A stretch of DNA of 64,000 bases, taken from Ottelia alismoides. Lineage: Eukaryota > Streptophyta > Magnoliopsida > Alismatales > Hydrocharitaceae. The DNA lies in NCBI GenBank assembly GCA_037367405.1, contig JAZKJV010000391.1, positions 124,001 through 188,000 of the forward strand, in the 5' to 3' direction. Positions 44,131 through 56,754 of this stretch are shown one piece after another. Each line of letters opens with the position of its first letter. Positions within the stretch are counted from its first letter, which is position 1. A model generated the notes under the pieces. The model searched no databases and was not told where the DNA came from. It saw only the letters and a program-made list of their open reading frames with translations. Position numbers and translations under genes: made by a program.

Positions 44131-45473
44131 GATCTTTAAATAAAAGACCATCTTCTATCTCTTTGAATGCTACTCATCTCCCCTTGATGAAGAGTGTCTT
44201 AATCTCTTGTGAGGAAGATTAAGATTCGTGAGTACCCTTGTGGTTTTTCCCTCTTTGAAGGATTGTCAGCATAAATATGAGACTAACTAGGTTTGATCTT
44301 CAAAAAGCATCGTTGAATGTCAACTTCTTTAAGTGGTTGATAATAAGAAAGAAAGAAGTTAATGGAAGTCCATAGAGGTGGATCATTGTCGTAAACTCAA
44401 AGTTGCTTGCTTTATTGTACAAACAAGAATGATATTGATCATTTGTTTTTTTTACACACCCACCTTCCACTTAGAGGAGATTAAGGATACTCGGATATTT
44501 GTTTAGGATTTGTTGCTCTATTTTTTAGCACTTCCGATAACATGTTAACAAGACTTCCAATTGTTGGAGCACATTGCCATTTGAAAGGAGATGAGTGATG
44601 CTGAGTGTGTCTAAAGTTATTCCAATGTTGAGGTTTCTCTAAACAATCCCTCATAAAGGGCCTGTACGATGGATTGTGTCCACCACATCATTTTACCGAT
44701 AGATTTTTTTTTAGGCTCATTTTACCGATAGATTTCGCATGGTTGGTGTCCAGTCTATTTAGCATTCTAAAGAAAAAGATAACTGTGGGAAATGATACCT
44801 GAGATGCAAAATATCTGAGATTCTTTAGAAAAAGAAATGTAGGTAAGATCAGAGTGTTCTGCATTACCAAAGAAGATGTTTTAAATTTGAGATCAGAATG
44901 TTTTTTCATAACCAAAAAAGATGTCGTAACTTACCAGAGATAAATTTCAGAACAAGATGGTGCTACATTAACATCTAGCACAGAACGTCAATTCGATGAA
45001 AGTTGGATAGCATATACTTTAAATGTCCAAATTCAGTAGATGGATATTGCTTGAAATGCATAATTAATAAAGCGGTAGGACAGGCAATGTTGTGTTAAGA
45101 TGAATGCCGAACTTACTCGTTGAGCAACCATCAACTTCTTTAAAAAACTCTCATTTACCAAAATCAACTATTTAGTTAGATTGGACTCAAGAAAAGATTA
45201 GATGCACGATAAGATGGTCAGGGGAAAAGACGCAATGTAATTATATAAGATGGACAATGATATGTAGAGCTGGTCTGGACCATTAGAAAGGTCAAATAAT
45301 ATGCTGGAGTATGTTCCACTTATGATGTTTGATCGTTGGGGTATAAAGTTTTCCTTGGCAAATGGATTTTTTTGAAACAATAAACTGCAATAATAAGAAC
45401 CTTGGAAATCATAAATATTCACTCACAGTATTACATAAATATTACAGGGCTTCTCAAACTTAAGGAAGCATAC
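44131..45473. other. VPS41 intron side, no exon found
   Basis: This is where VPS41 exon 5 (encoding the expected GGQWAAGDEPLYYIVSP-type block) should lie. I saw no trace on the minus strand. The AT-rich sequence has only motif-free ORFs. Confidence 0.45.
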
Positions 45474-47772
45474 CTGTCGGGAAGGAATAGTACCATTAAC
45501 ATTTCTATCATCGTCTTGTTCCTCATGAATGTATGCTAGAATAAGTAGAGATTCGCCATAAGGTGCTATTCCAGATATGAAGTATGTAGTCTGAAAAGAT
45601 GCCACAATGTCAACGTATCTTGTCATCGCTGCACTGATTTTGTTGGTTCCTCGAGCAGGATTGGATTTTATAGCAGCTATTTTGACGCTCGTTCCCCATC
45701 CAATAACCAAAAGGCTATCATCCTGTGCAATACGAAGAAAAACAAGCCAGATAATCAAGCGTTGTTATAATTCATACATGGGAGTATGATAGCCAGAGAT
45801 CATATGTAAAAGATCAACCTGCCAAACTAGGTGAGGAAGCAGAAGCTCAGGGTGTGGACTTCCACGTGTCCTCTCGATAAAAGAAACATGTTGCTCACTT
45901 GCCATATCATAAACTTTAACACCAAGATCATTTGCCCATGCAATAAGAGTTGTTCTCCACTTCACGGCATGTATGGGTCCCTCGCCAGAATGCAGTACCT
46001 GCTTGGCTATATGACTTCTAAGATATAAATCATTGTCCAGTATATCAAATCTAAAATATTTGTACACAATTAGACCTGGTCACGGAAGCCTAGCCAATTC
46101 TTTGCATTCAGAAAAAACTGACCAGCCAAACCACCAGCAACGAATCTTTTTGATGATTTCCTCGAATAATCAGGGTCTAGTGCAATGGCTTTCATTGGAC
46201 GGTGATAATCAAACTTGAGAGTTTCCTCCATGAAAAGGTTATTTATGACAATGGATCCGTCATCTGAGCAGCTTCCAATATACTCCCCCTCGGAGTCAAA
46301 ACTAAGGTCATTTACTGTTGATGTATGAGCATGGAACTCCTTAACCTGCATCAAGATGTAAGAAACGAATGAATTTTCTGCAGTTTCAAACATCATACTA
46401 AAAAAATGGCAAAGCCTTCCCACTTTTAAGTAGGATCAGCTACATGGATTCTTGATCAAATCCATATAGAAAGATCTGACTACTTTTTATGCTAGTTGCC
46501 GGCTACATAATACAATCCAACAAGGAGGGATTTGAACCATGGTCTTTTAGGTGGTAGGCACACTGCACTGCCACTAGACCATTGAAGTGGGTGCTTCGAA
46601 CACGATAGCTTTATACTAAAAAAATGATTCAGGTAGCTGACATTATTGAAGAATCCTAGTGGTTAAACAAAAGCTGTATATGCACCAAAATAAATATTTA
46701 TATTCAAAAACGAACATAATTTGACAAGAATGATTTTCATGCATACAATTCAACATTAAAAAAAGGTGTGTTCTCCCTTTTTGAGAAGACAACAGGACAA
46801 ATTTAAGGTGTTTAAACATGTACAGAGGCCACTTGATGCCCTTGTTTAAAGGCACTAGATGTTGTTTAAAGCCTTACACGAAGGATTGGAGAAGACCAAA
46901 GAAATGCTTGAAGGGAACCAGAGTCATCTAGCTCGAAGGAACACAAGACAAATGTAATGCAAGAGAGACTTGTTTGGAGGTGCCAAATCCATGTAGCGTA
47001 TGTACTTACGAGGTTTACTATATGGCTGCAAGTTCATTCCCGGTGAAGTTTATTTCTGTTTTATCTACACGATGTCAAATTGCAAAAGATCTCGTGTCGT
47101 TCTCCAAATTATCTTTCAAATGTTGCATTCAAGTTGAAGTGACTTATCCATCACCGAAACTATGAATTACAACAAAAGCATATTTCATCCATTTACATCC
47201 CCAGCCAATTGTCGCCTGATCTTCACTCCACATCAACCTATCTTCGCTCCAGCAAGTAAATGCAATCTACATATCCATATATACAATGCATAGATTGACA
47301 ACAACTACAAACACCATCCCCTCGTCAATTCGAAGGGGATCGAAATGACCTAAAATCCCCGGCAGACTCAACACAGAACATCGGCCATACCCATTCGTCC
47401 TATCCTCCCTTCACCCCCGAGTGACAACCCGCCCAACTCCCTCAATTGACAATCCAGACCCGAATTCCAGCTAAAGTGATGCGATACAGCAGGATCAAGG
47501 AAAGTAGAGGTCCGAACCTGATTCCCCTGGAAGTCGAGGATATGGACGGTGCCGTCGTGTGTGCCCAGGGCGATCATGCGCTCAGCGACGGCGATGGAGG
47601 CGGCGGCGTCGGTGGACAGGAGCAAGGGCACGCTGCCCCCCATCCTCCGGTACTTCAACCTCGGCTCCTCCTCATCTTCCTCTTCTTCCCGTTCCATCTC
47701 TTCTCCTTCCTCCTCCTCCCGCTCGTCGTTGCCGTCTCCGCCGCCGTTCTCGGAGCGATGAGACGGCGCCAT
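45474..47772 (-). CDS. VPS41: VPS41 homologue, N-terminal exon block (exons 1-4, residues 1-318)
   Basis: Four phase-0 exons with GT-AG junctions: 47772-47518 (85 aa), 46345-46076 (90 aa), 45998-45819 (60 aa), 45722-45474 (83 aa). VPS41 is a HOPS tethering subunit for vacuole fusion. Exon 1 has an acidic E/D run, then the plant-VPS41 signature EPRLKYRRMGGSVP and MIALGTHDGTVHILDFQGNQ. Exon 2: FDSEGEYIGSCSDDGSIVIN and FDYHRPMKAIALDPDYSRKS; exon 3: VLHSGEGPIHAVKWR and LLPHLVWQ; exon 4: LLVIGWGTSVKIAAIKS and DIVASFQTTYFISGIAPYGE. These form the N-terminal WD40-type propeller. The start ATG begins the conserved protein; exon 1 is GC-rich. Exon 4 ends with a good donor, but exon 5 is not found. Confidence 0.93.
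46400..46597 (-). mobile_element. tRNA-derived SINE, copy 3, in VPS41 intron 1
   Basis: Minus-strand copy of the family: B-box complement GGGATTTGAACC near 46529, A-box region CACTGCCACTAGACCATT near 46568, tail TAAGTAGGATCAGCTACATG and GGCAAAGCCTTCCCAC at the lower end. It sits between exons 1 and 2 in the same orientation as the gene. Confidence 0.78.
46600..47517. other. VPS41 intron 1, remainder
   Basis: No further element or conserved ORF recognised. Confidence 0.5.
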
Positions 47773-48060
47773 TGGGCGACGTAGCGACCTCCTCCTCCAC
47801 GGAGATCTGCTGGTGCCTGGTATCTATCGGTGATCGAAGTCGAGCTCAACTTTTTTGCCTATATGTCTGTCTGTTTATTGTTGGGCTCTTTTCTTTTGTT
47901 TTTGCCCCCACTTCTGCGTCTCTCCTCCTCTCCGACGAGCTGGATCCTGGACTCGGGTTCGGGTCAGGGAGAGGTGGCGCCAAAACCACGTCATGATGAG
48001 GGGCTGTGGGGCCCGCCGAATCACACCGCAGCAACCACAGCCCGGCTGACCGTTACCGCC
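47773..48060 (-). promoter_or_regulatory. Presumed 5' UTR and promoter region of VPS41
   Basis: GC-rich DNA upstream of the VPS41 start codon, falling to AT-rich DNA beyond 48060. No TATA box stands out. Assignment is by position only. Confidence 0.35.
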
Positions 48061-50175
48061 TTTCCTTTTTCTTTGAATATAAGGTGTGATTTAACACCCA
48101 TATCTCTAAAATATTTTAGTATTACGTCATAATCTTGTAATCTCTAGTTACATGGTGATCCTTGTAAAGTTTTTTTTTCATACAGGTATACCCATGTCAT
48201 TAATTCATTCTATTAAATTAACTATCTTTGAGTTAATGTGATCACATTAGCATGCTCTTCTAAAAAAAATTGTGTAATGATCTCTGCTAAAATAAATAGA
48301 TGTTACTGACAAGGTGATACTGTGGGAGGGTAAGAAGCGAGAAGTAGAGACAACACTCTAGGCAATTGTGTCTAAAGGAAAATACTCGATTCTTTCATAC
48401 GATGGCCAAACAATCCAATCAGGTCGATTAAGGTGAATGGTGTATAGGTGGAGGGGGGATTGCTATTCGAGTGATAGATGTATTCATAATAAGAAAATTC
48501 AAGCTAACAATTAATTTTTTGATTATTTTTTCATAATAGAAAATTTTAATTAACAATTAAGGTGTATTTAGTAATTATTAATAATATAATTAACAAAATC
48601 CCACCAATCCCCTCCAAATTCTAAAATAATGCTCCCATCATTCTGATATGTGTTAATTTTAATTAACAATAGTTAGGTTTGATGATCTTACTTCATGTTG
48701 GATCATTAACAGAAATCACATGTAAATAACATTTGATATGTGTTAATTTTTCCACACAACATTTGATACATTCACAAAGGATGTGAATTCCTTGTCCACT
48801 GTTTTTGTATCATTTTATTTGTTCAAAAATAATGTTTTAAGATTTTTTAGAATTTAATTTTACACACTGTAGCTCCATGATAAACACACTACGAAATTAT
48901 TTTTTATCAACAAATCAATCAAACTAACAAATGATCTATTAATATGTATTATCATAATATACTTGAATCTTATTGTATCATATATATAGAGCGTGCGTAT
49001 AGAAATAAGGTTCATGTATATCATGGAATACATATTAACTTTCCTTAATTCAGAGGCCCCGAACTAAGGATGCCCCTAATGATTTCTATATAAACAAAAA
49101 ATGGTAATTAATTCCATATAATCTATTTTTTGTTTGATTTCGTCGGCAAACCACTTTCCTCTTTAATGTACTAAATCGGTCTTTCAAAGGTTAATTGATG
49201 CATCTTTTCATACGTAATTAAACCTTAAAAGCATAATATATGTGGTATACTAGAGAGGTGCATGATTATAATGCCAAAATTTAACAAAAGATAGATTTTA
49301 CATTTAAGTAAATGCCATCTTTTTGTTTAAGTTGAAATCATCGGGGACCGGCATAACTAAGAAACATATGGAAACATTATCTTCTTATCTTTATAGAAAA
49401 TTTATTATTTTAACTATTTGAATTTCAATAATTTGTTTCTTCAAATTAGGAGTTATAATGGACAAATCTTGGATTGGAAAGCAGCATAGCATAGTGAGTA
49501 CGATACGTATATTTATAAGTTCTATGTTATGAAATAGTTGGTATCATGGTCATAAAAAGAAGATTCAAAAAGGATCGGATTTATTGGATTTTGTGTCATT
49601 ATATAATATTTTGATGGATTTGCTCGAGATCGTTAATGGCGGTCGTTCTACACAGTTTGGATATCTCATGATGATGAAATGGGGGAGGGGGTTTCCTAAA
49701 CTTCTTCCATGGAAAATATCCTTAACTCACAAGAAAATCCAGAAAATGAATCTGTTGATGCCGACACAATCAATTTAATTAAAGATAATGGACAATTTTA
49801 TACTTTTATCAAGAATGTTAGCTCATTGCACTGGTACCAAAATGAGCCACTCGAAACTTCTGTTAGAGATGCATTGGCCATATATATTGAACTTATTTCA
49901 CGAGGTGTTAGATATAGACGAAGGTTTTCCCAAAAAATTGACATGATGCGAAGAAGGAATTTCAAAAGGTTAAACTTTGAAAAAATTGATGCTTGTTATA
50001 ATGATTGTACTTTTTGAAACGAGCATAAAAGGTTTAAAAAACTGTCTTATTTATAATACATAAATATGTACATACATATAAATATATTAGAGGCAATAAT
50101 GTTAATAAAACCGTGAATCAAATAAAGTTTTATTTTATTTTTCATTAATTCAAAAGCTACAATGACTGTGTATGT
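48061..50175. other. AT-rich intergenic DNA
   Basis: Intergenic stretch upstream of VPS41. It holds one ORF noted separately and otherwise only low-complexity AT-rich sequence. Confidence 0.5.
49709..50017 (+). CDS. Hypothetical 102-residue ORF, unidentified
   Basis: Starts MENILNSQENPENESVDADT; the C-terminal half is basic with RRRFSQKIDMMRRRNFKRLN. An overlapping frame upstream (49584-49778) could be its continuation before a frameshift. No domain recognised. It may be a fragment of a larger gene or transposon protein, or chance. Confidence 0.2.
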   Translation: MENILNSQENPENESVDADTINLIKDNGQFYTFIKNVSSLHWYQNEPLETSVRDALAIYIELISRGVRYRRRFSQKIDMMRRRNFKRLNFEKIDACYNDCTF

Positions 50176-50376
50176 CTTGTCATTAGGGGTGTTCAAAATA
50201 GCCGGATCAAACGGGTACCCGATCCGATCCAGCTATTTTGACCCGAAGTTCACGCTCGAGTAAGATATCCCGGTAGACTACCCGTCCCGCTCAAGCTTTG
50301 TGCCTCGATGGAAAAGAATATCCGGTACCGTTCCCCCGTTGGGTATCACCCTACTTGGATGCCCTATATCACCACC

Positions 50377-51269
50377 TAGGGATGAGCATTGAGCTAGGCC
50401 GGTCCGACCCAACCCGAAGTCCAGCCCAAAAAGCCTGGCTCGGCGCATGCTTAAATGAACACTGGGTCGGGCTTGGGCCCAACATTTAGGCCCAAAATTT
50501 TTTGAGACCAAGCTCCGGCTTGGCTCGGCCCAACCCGCCCCAGCCCAAGGGCCTAGCCCGAATAGGGCCCGAGCCCTTTCTCACATCCTACACACATGAA
50601 AGCTCCCATCTATTTCATGTGCACTTTCTTCTTGTATCATGTATTCATGCAATGTTTATAACATAAGAAAGTCAAGTGTGTGACATAATAGTTAATGATC
50701 ATTGGATTTCAATTTAGAATTAATTTTCCTTAATTAATCTTTGATTTTGATCTGTTACTTATTCTTGAACTTGTAATATTTATTTTTTTTCAATCAGAAC
50801 ATTTTCTATTATTGAACCTTTACCCAATATGGGCCTTATGCCTATTTTTTAACATGTAGGGTCTGGTGCACTTGTTGTTGTTAACTGGATAAGTTTGTTT
50901 CAGTCTTTCAATTTCTATACATGAGAGATTCACGGTATCTAGCATTGAGTGCACGTGTGTAAAATGAGAAATACTCGGATTTGGTAGAATTGAATTTTAG
51001 TTGTTTCACAAGTATTATGTCACATGTTGTAAACAATTTTAGCTTTGTATAACTTGAGCTGAGATTAACTTGAAACAAAATACACAAAGCTAATAATCTC
51101 TAATGGGTGGAGATGGATCAGCCGGTCCAAGCTCGGTCCAAAGGAATTGGGTCGGGCCTAGGCTTGGGCCGAACAAAAAAAATTGCGGACCTAAGCCCAG
51201 CCCAAGGCCTGAATTTTTTAAACAGGCTTGGACCTGAGTCTTTCAGGGCCCGGCCCATGCTCATCCCTA
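50377..51269. mobile_element. Nested hAT-type element (0.9 kb)
   Basis: Terminal inverted repeat TAGGGATGAGCAT at both ends (13 bp, perfect). Flanks TCACCACC (50369-50376) and TCCCCACC (51270-51277) match at 7 of 8 positions. Subterminal regions are dense in GGCCCGACCCAACC and GGGCTTGGGCC-like repeats. No coding capacity. Confidence 0.82.
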
Positions 51270-51689
51270 TCCCCACCCCCTGCCATCCCATTTCTTTCTT
51301 TTTTGGCTCGCGGCTTGTGTGCTTCAAATGGGTGTATCATGGGGTTATTGTTATATTATGTATGTTTTTACTCGACCGATGCTAAATATAATAACAACTA
51401 GTGTTATATTAGTTGGGAAATGTAACTCCGATTAAATTATTCATTTGCAGTTAGCATCATTATGTATTGATATAATTCAACTAGATCATAATTGGAGTTG
51501 AGATGGAAACCATGGATTATAGAATGTAATCTTTCAATGATAGTCTTGACAATTCAGTCTTAATTCATGGTATGAAGGATATCTTTGGATATCCATATCC
51601 GTATTTATTACTTGAATACGGCCATAGATCATATATATATACATACACACATACATACATATATATCTATATATATGTGGGGGGGGAAT

Positions 51690-52020
51690 GGAGTTGCTTC
51701 CTGGAGGCAGTCAACGAGCTGCTCCCGCGCTATTTCCCTGCATTTTTTTATTTTTTTGGAAAATAACATCATGTATATTCATCACTATATTCCTCTAATA
51801 TGTCATTCCAATTTCGTCAGAAACAGAGACTTTTACATCGTCCATCTAGAATAGGTCGATTACAACAATTCTAAGACCGTTAAAATTACATGTCTAGATG
51901 GACGGCATAGGAATACTTGTTTCTACAAAATTGGAGTGACATATTAGAGAGATATAGTCATGAATATACATGGCATTATTTTTCAAAAAATCGCGGGAAA
52001 ATGGGGCGGGAGCAACCTCG
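51690..52020. mobile_element. Foldback MITE, copy 1
   Basis: About 70-bp imperfect inverted repeat: arm 51759-51828 (ATGTATATTCATCACTATAT, TCTAATATGTCATTCC) against 51916-51984, with a second inner pair CGTCCATCTAGA / TCTAGATGGACG. The loop holds GGTCGATT...CAATTCTAAGACCGTTAAAA, shared with copy 2. Left (GGAATGGAGTTGCTTCC) and right (GGGGCGGGAGCAACC) limits are approximate. Confidence 0.65.
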
Positions 52021-52289
52021 TTTTTTCATGTATGTGCGTGTATTCAATTATAGTTCAACAACTTTGAAATGATGGTGTCACTTTAATTCTTTGTATTCGT
52101 CCATCTATGTCTTAACGAGATACTTTACTCAATCATGTTTTTAGTTTTTTTATTTCCATATTTCTCATCTCATATTCGACATTCACTAACATTTTTTAAT
52201 AATATAAGAATATCATGGTCGCTTTTAAGAATGACTATCTATCTTTATTGCTCAACTTATCGTGATGTTATATCTATAACTATAAGGGG

Positions 52290-52665
52290 GCAGGGAGCCT
52301 GCACCCTAGGGTGTAGGAAACTCACTGCATCCACTCCATTTTCGAATATTTTTTTTATTTTTTTGAAATAAAAGTTGGGGGATTTACTTTATATGTTAAG
52401 GGTAATATGTGTTTTAAGTTTCATGCAAAACAAACATTCCTAACATGATCATCTAGACAGGGTCGATTTGAGCAATTCTGAGACCGTTAAAATTTGGTAG
52501 TCTTGATGGAGATGATAGAAGTCTCGAATTAAGTTGAATTTGGAATGACAGCATGTTGATACATGGTGATCTAAATCCCCCAAGGTTTCATTTCAAAAAA
52601 AATCAAAAAATAATGAAAAATTAAGCCGGGTATAGGGAGTTACATGTACCAGCCGAGGTAGGCTC
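52290..52665. mobile_element. Foldback MITE, copy 2
   Basis: Same family by the loop GGTCGATT...CAATTCTGAGACCGTTAAAA (52459-52495). Inverted arms GAAATAAAAGTTGGGGGATT (52365-52384) and TAAATCCCCCAAGGTTTCAT (52572-52591). More diverged than copy 1. Limits approximate. Confidence 0.6.
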
Positions 52666-52929
52666 CTTTTCCCCTAACTATAAATAAAGAAATTATCAGA
52701 GTTGTATTCAGTTTGAGTGCAATTCATGTAATCATTTTTTTCTCGGAAGAGATTCCACAGGTACACTCACGTACCCGTTACTCATCTAAATAATATGGGT
52801 ACCCATTAAAACTAAGTACCCGTTGGAAAGGGTCATGTCCACCCTTGACCCGATAATGATGGGTAGGGATGGATCGATGAGCGAACAAGTCGGATACCCG
52901 CCCCGTAAACACCCCTACTTGTCATACTA

Positions 52930-53855
52930 TAAAACGGATGATATGACAATGTGAAAATAAACTTAGATAACATCATGTTGATATATAGGAGTGGAGATGA
53001 TTTGATTAAAACTTTTCACGGCTTATTAACAATGCAAAAAGCATCAAATTAGGTCTTATTATGAATTTAAGCGTTTCAAATCAATCTTTCAGTATAGCGG
53101 ATTGTTTTAACACCTTATAATTTTCTGTCAACTTCGGGCCTCGAATTGCAATTAATGTTTATTTACAACCTCGAGTGGATCAATTTTAATTGTTCTAAAA
53201 TTTTGATGTTCAAACTTATTATATTGAGGAGACATTTCGAATGAATATGATTTTGTTATGAACAATACAAGATTTTTCAGATTTTGCTAATTTTGTTGGG
53301 TTGCAACGACAAAGGGAAATGGCATGAGAAATTTGTATGGATAGCACCCACAGTTTACATTTAGAAGGAAAAGGTAAAAATACTTTTTATAGTAGACAAA
53401 AAAAACTCTCTTCAACATACACATACACAACAGTAAATTTCACAATGATTTCAATAGAAAAACAGGCCATTGTTCTGTTAAACATAAAAAAAAACTTCTT
53501 TTTTCAAAAGAATTCAGCAGTCGAATAATGTAGTATTAGAAAAGTTGTTAAAGTAAAGTGGACCGTCCTTTCAAGACTAACTTAAAAGCATTGTAAGAGT
53601 GGGATTTAAGAAAAAACATATTATATATGGAATTAACTTGCAGAAGGATGCTTACAATTGGACACAATAAATGTGATGTATATTGGAAAAATAGAATGGA
53701 AAATATTTTTGATATGTTCATTTTTATAGATTTCCCTGGAAGATAACCTAAGTTGTAGAAATGATTTAAAACAACTTGATATTCGAAAACCACTTACATC
53801 CAATAACAATTGCTAGACAAAAAAAATCTACCACACCAACGTTGAAGAAAATGCA
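52930..53855. other. AT-rich intergenic DNA, nothing recognised
   Basis: No gene, RNA or repeat boundary seen. Confidence 0.5.
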
Positions 53856-53859
53856 ACAA

Positions 53860-53936
53860 GAACAAAGCTTTTTCCGACATTGACTAGGATCAGCTACATG
53901 GATTCTTCACCTCCATTCAAAACTATCTAGAGCCAT
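53860..53936 (-). mobile_element. LINE-A family 3' tail fragment
   Basis: Minus strand reads AATGGAGGTGAAGAATCCATG, GTAGCTGATCC and GGAAAAAGCTTTGTTC, the 3' terminus of LINE-A with about 75 bp only, just downstream of RPL21. Either an extreme 5' truncation or a SINE-like tail fragment. Confidence 0.7.
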
Positions 53937-54157
53937 AACAAGAGAGAAATAAGGAGATAAAATCACGAAAATAATGTTCTCCAGACAAATCATAAAAGTC
54001 TTCATTACTAGCGGCATGTTTATCTCAAGTCTAGAACAAAAACAAAAGGATAGCCAAAATTCTTGAATCGATAACAAGAAACAAAAAAGGTAATCCAACA
54101 AAACTACAGGGCCGAGTCAACAAAGATGGACAAATTGGTAAATTAAATATAAAGCCA

Positions 54158-56702
54158 CTAGTAACCTCCCTTGAGATCATTGACCACATCATACGGAATG
54201 GGAGTAACTGTCTCCAGAGTGGCACCTTCCACCATGAAACCAGGCTTGGGACCCTCTGGCTGCCTCTTTGTGCTGATCACTTCACATCTCACCTTTGCCT
54301 CTGCCTTTAGTTTGTCATTCTTCACCTTCCTCAGGCGGAAATCCTCGGTGCAACGAGATGGTTGAACATGCTCTACTCGAACATGGATCCTTTTGCGGAT
54401 AATCCTATTTCCAACCTGAGAGGGATACAAAGCAAATATGCAATAAATATAGTAAGTAAGGACAACCTGACAAGGAAGTCAACCAAAAAAAAGATAACAG
54501 TTTTATTTGCAGCATGCAACAACTTTTTGCTACTAAACAAGTTAGCATGTTAGTAACAAGGTAATTGCAACAAAAAAATGTGCAACTAGAGGTATACAGG
54601 AAAAAAACATTTCCCCAGATGTAATAGCAAGGTACTATCTGCAACGGTACCCAAACATATATTAAAAACCAAATCTACAGGACCAGGAATACTGGTCATG
54701 CACTATTCAACAGTTTTCACCCAACAACTACTAAGTACGTACTTCCTTTCCTACTACCCATACTTCTAAAACAATCAAATATGTCAGATTCATAAGTATA
54801 TCACCAGAAAGTCCATATACAAGCTTTCTAAATCATTATTAAAAACCTGCCATCTCAATTAAAACCATGTGCACTAGGAAGTTTTCAAGAGTTATCTGCT
54901 ACAAATAAGAAAGTACTCTTGAATCCAAAACACGTGTTTGCAAAAAATCCACTACAAAGCCTACCAAGATTTAGAAAAGATGTGTTAAATGGAAATACTC
55001 TTATATTTTGAATCGACAAATCATTTTGATGCTTTTACATAAGAAACTTCACCGTCGCAGCTTCATTTGAAGAAATCTTTACTGTCTAACTAATTCTACT
55101 TCAAGTCTATACCTATTTTCTGATGGACTTCGGTTGCAGAGTGGTTCCTAGTTTTTTATCGATTTTTTTCTAAGTAAATTGAACTATGATCAGCCAGGTT
55201 ATTCTGCGGGACTATTTAACATCAGATCTATTTGAAATGTCATCGTTAAATTAGCTTATGAATAAAGTCTGTGTTGCAAGAATATTCGCTGAATGAAGAT
55301 TGCATGTCAAACAGAAGACGAATTCACAAGTTAACTGCAACATACTTGGTGCTTTGTGATTGCTTTTTGTAAGATTCTAAATAAGGACAATGAGACCAAT
55401 GATCTTGTTACGCTAAACAAGGTAATTCTTACAAATCATTCTATGGCTACTTACTGGTATTAGAGATATTCTTGGGAAGCCAATCTATACTGTGAGATTT
55501 TAAGGAACAGGAAGAATTGGGATTAATAAAACTTCAATAAATCTAGAGGACTATGGATGCTGATCCAAGAGAACCATGCATGTGGCTTTGCTAGATCATT
55601 TGAAGTTCTCAATAACAATGAATTAGATTTGTTTCTTTATAATAAATCATGAACTGGGAAGGCTAGGTGTTGCTTCGGGAACTTGTAGCGTCGATGTGTA
55701 AAATCCAATCAATTCAGTTGGGACGAAAGTCTATCATTGCAGGGGATTTCAACAAGAAGGTAGCTACTTCTTTATAACCATCTAAGTTTGTTGGGTATAG
55801 TATTAGGCATTTGGTTTGGAGAACTTGCAGCACTTACCTAGAAACCTGCTCGTGGCTAGAACAACTTGTCAGAGTTTGGGTTTCTATATTCAATTCTTAT
55901 AATAAGTTATCAATGATTATAATGAAAAATGCAACCTAGGATATCAAATCTTAATCTAAACCAACAACACACACCATCTACTTACAATCAGCATGAATAC
56001 ACCATAATAAGCGCTACATATGTTCTAGAGAAAAGATTTCAAAGCAAAAACTACATATCATGACAAAAATCGAGACTACGTCAAAAAAACCACGACCTTA
56101 AACCAATTAGACGAATCAAGGATAAATCCTGACTGACCATTAATACGGCCATTCATACCCTGAAAACACATCACCGACCTACAAACCGCTACCCAAGTAC
56201 TCAGCTCCTTAGGAGACTCCATCAACAAATCATACATTTCCTTTATACTGCAAACTCCCTACCAAGATCTCAACTTTCCCGGAAGCAGGAATACAAAACC
56301 TAGAAATCAAAACGAAAACGCCAACACCCAGCATTTTAACAAAGAAACCGACACCAAAATACAAACTTTGCCCTAACCAAACATACTAAACTCCAAATAG
56401 ACATGAAAAACAATTAAATCACAAAGAAAAGAAAACGTTAAATAATCAAACTGAGAGAAAACTACCTGTTTGTTTATCTCGACTCCGATGGCGCGCTTGG
56501 TAACGTTCCAGACCTTGCCAGTGCGTCCATGGTAGAACTTGTGGGGCATTCCCTTGTGGATGGCGCCGTTAACCTTGACATCGACGTGGTCACCGATCTT
56601 GTAGGTCCTGAGATAGGTGGTGAGGGGGATGTACCCCTTCTTCCTGAATGGCCTCGAGAATAGATCGCGCGTGCGCGCGCGGAGACCGTGGCCGGCAGGC
56701 AT
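54158..56702 (-). CDS. RPL21: 60S ribosomal protein L21 (eL21), two exons
   Basis: Exon 1 56702-56466 (79 codons), exon 2 54415-54158 (85 codons plus stop TAG), joined phase 0 by GT-AG: 164 residues, the normal length of plant eL21. Cytosolic large-subunit protein. Exon 1: [20 protein letters not shown], then [40 protein letters not shown] and [16 protein letters not shown]. Exon 2: [35 protein letters not shown] and a C-terminus with [20 protein letters not shown]. No stop, frameshift or missing block, so it should be functional. Confidence 0.97.
54416..56465 (-). other. RPL21 intron 1 (2.05 kb) with a possible LINE endonuclease trace
   Basis: Single intron. At about 55640-55790 the plus strand reads [20 protein letters not shown] followed by NKK, resembling the GGDFN motif of LINE endonucleases; this is short and tentative. 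The rest is unassigned. Confidence 0.5.
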
Positions 56703-56754
56703 CCTGCTCTTCCTTGCGCTTTGCTGCTTGTTACCCTTCTAACCACGCCGCCCC

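Larger units (their letters stand above)
50184..52917. mobile_element. hAT-type non-autonomous element (2.7 kb) carrying nested elements
   Basis: Terminal inverted repeats TAGGGGTGTT and AACACCCCTA. The 8-bp target duplication CTTGTCAT is perfect (50176-50183 and 52918-52925), as for hAT elements. Subterminal regions (50200-50340 and 52750-52900) carry many copies of GGGTACCC and GGATCGG-like motifs. No transposase. It contains another hAT-type element (50377-51269) and two foldback MITEs, which make up most of its length. Confidence 0.85.

Noticed and set aside
47446..48049. Plus-strand ORFs opposite VPS41 exon 1
   Set aside because: They are the antisense shadow of a GC-rich exon with a strong VPS41 match on the minus strand.
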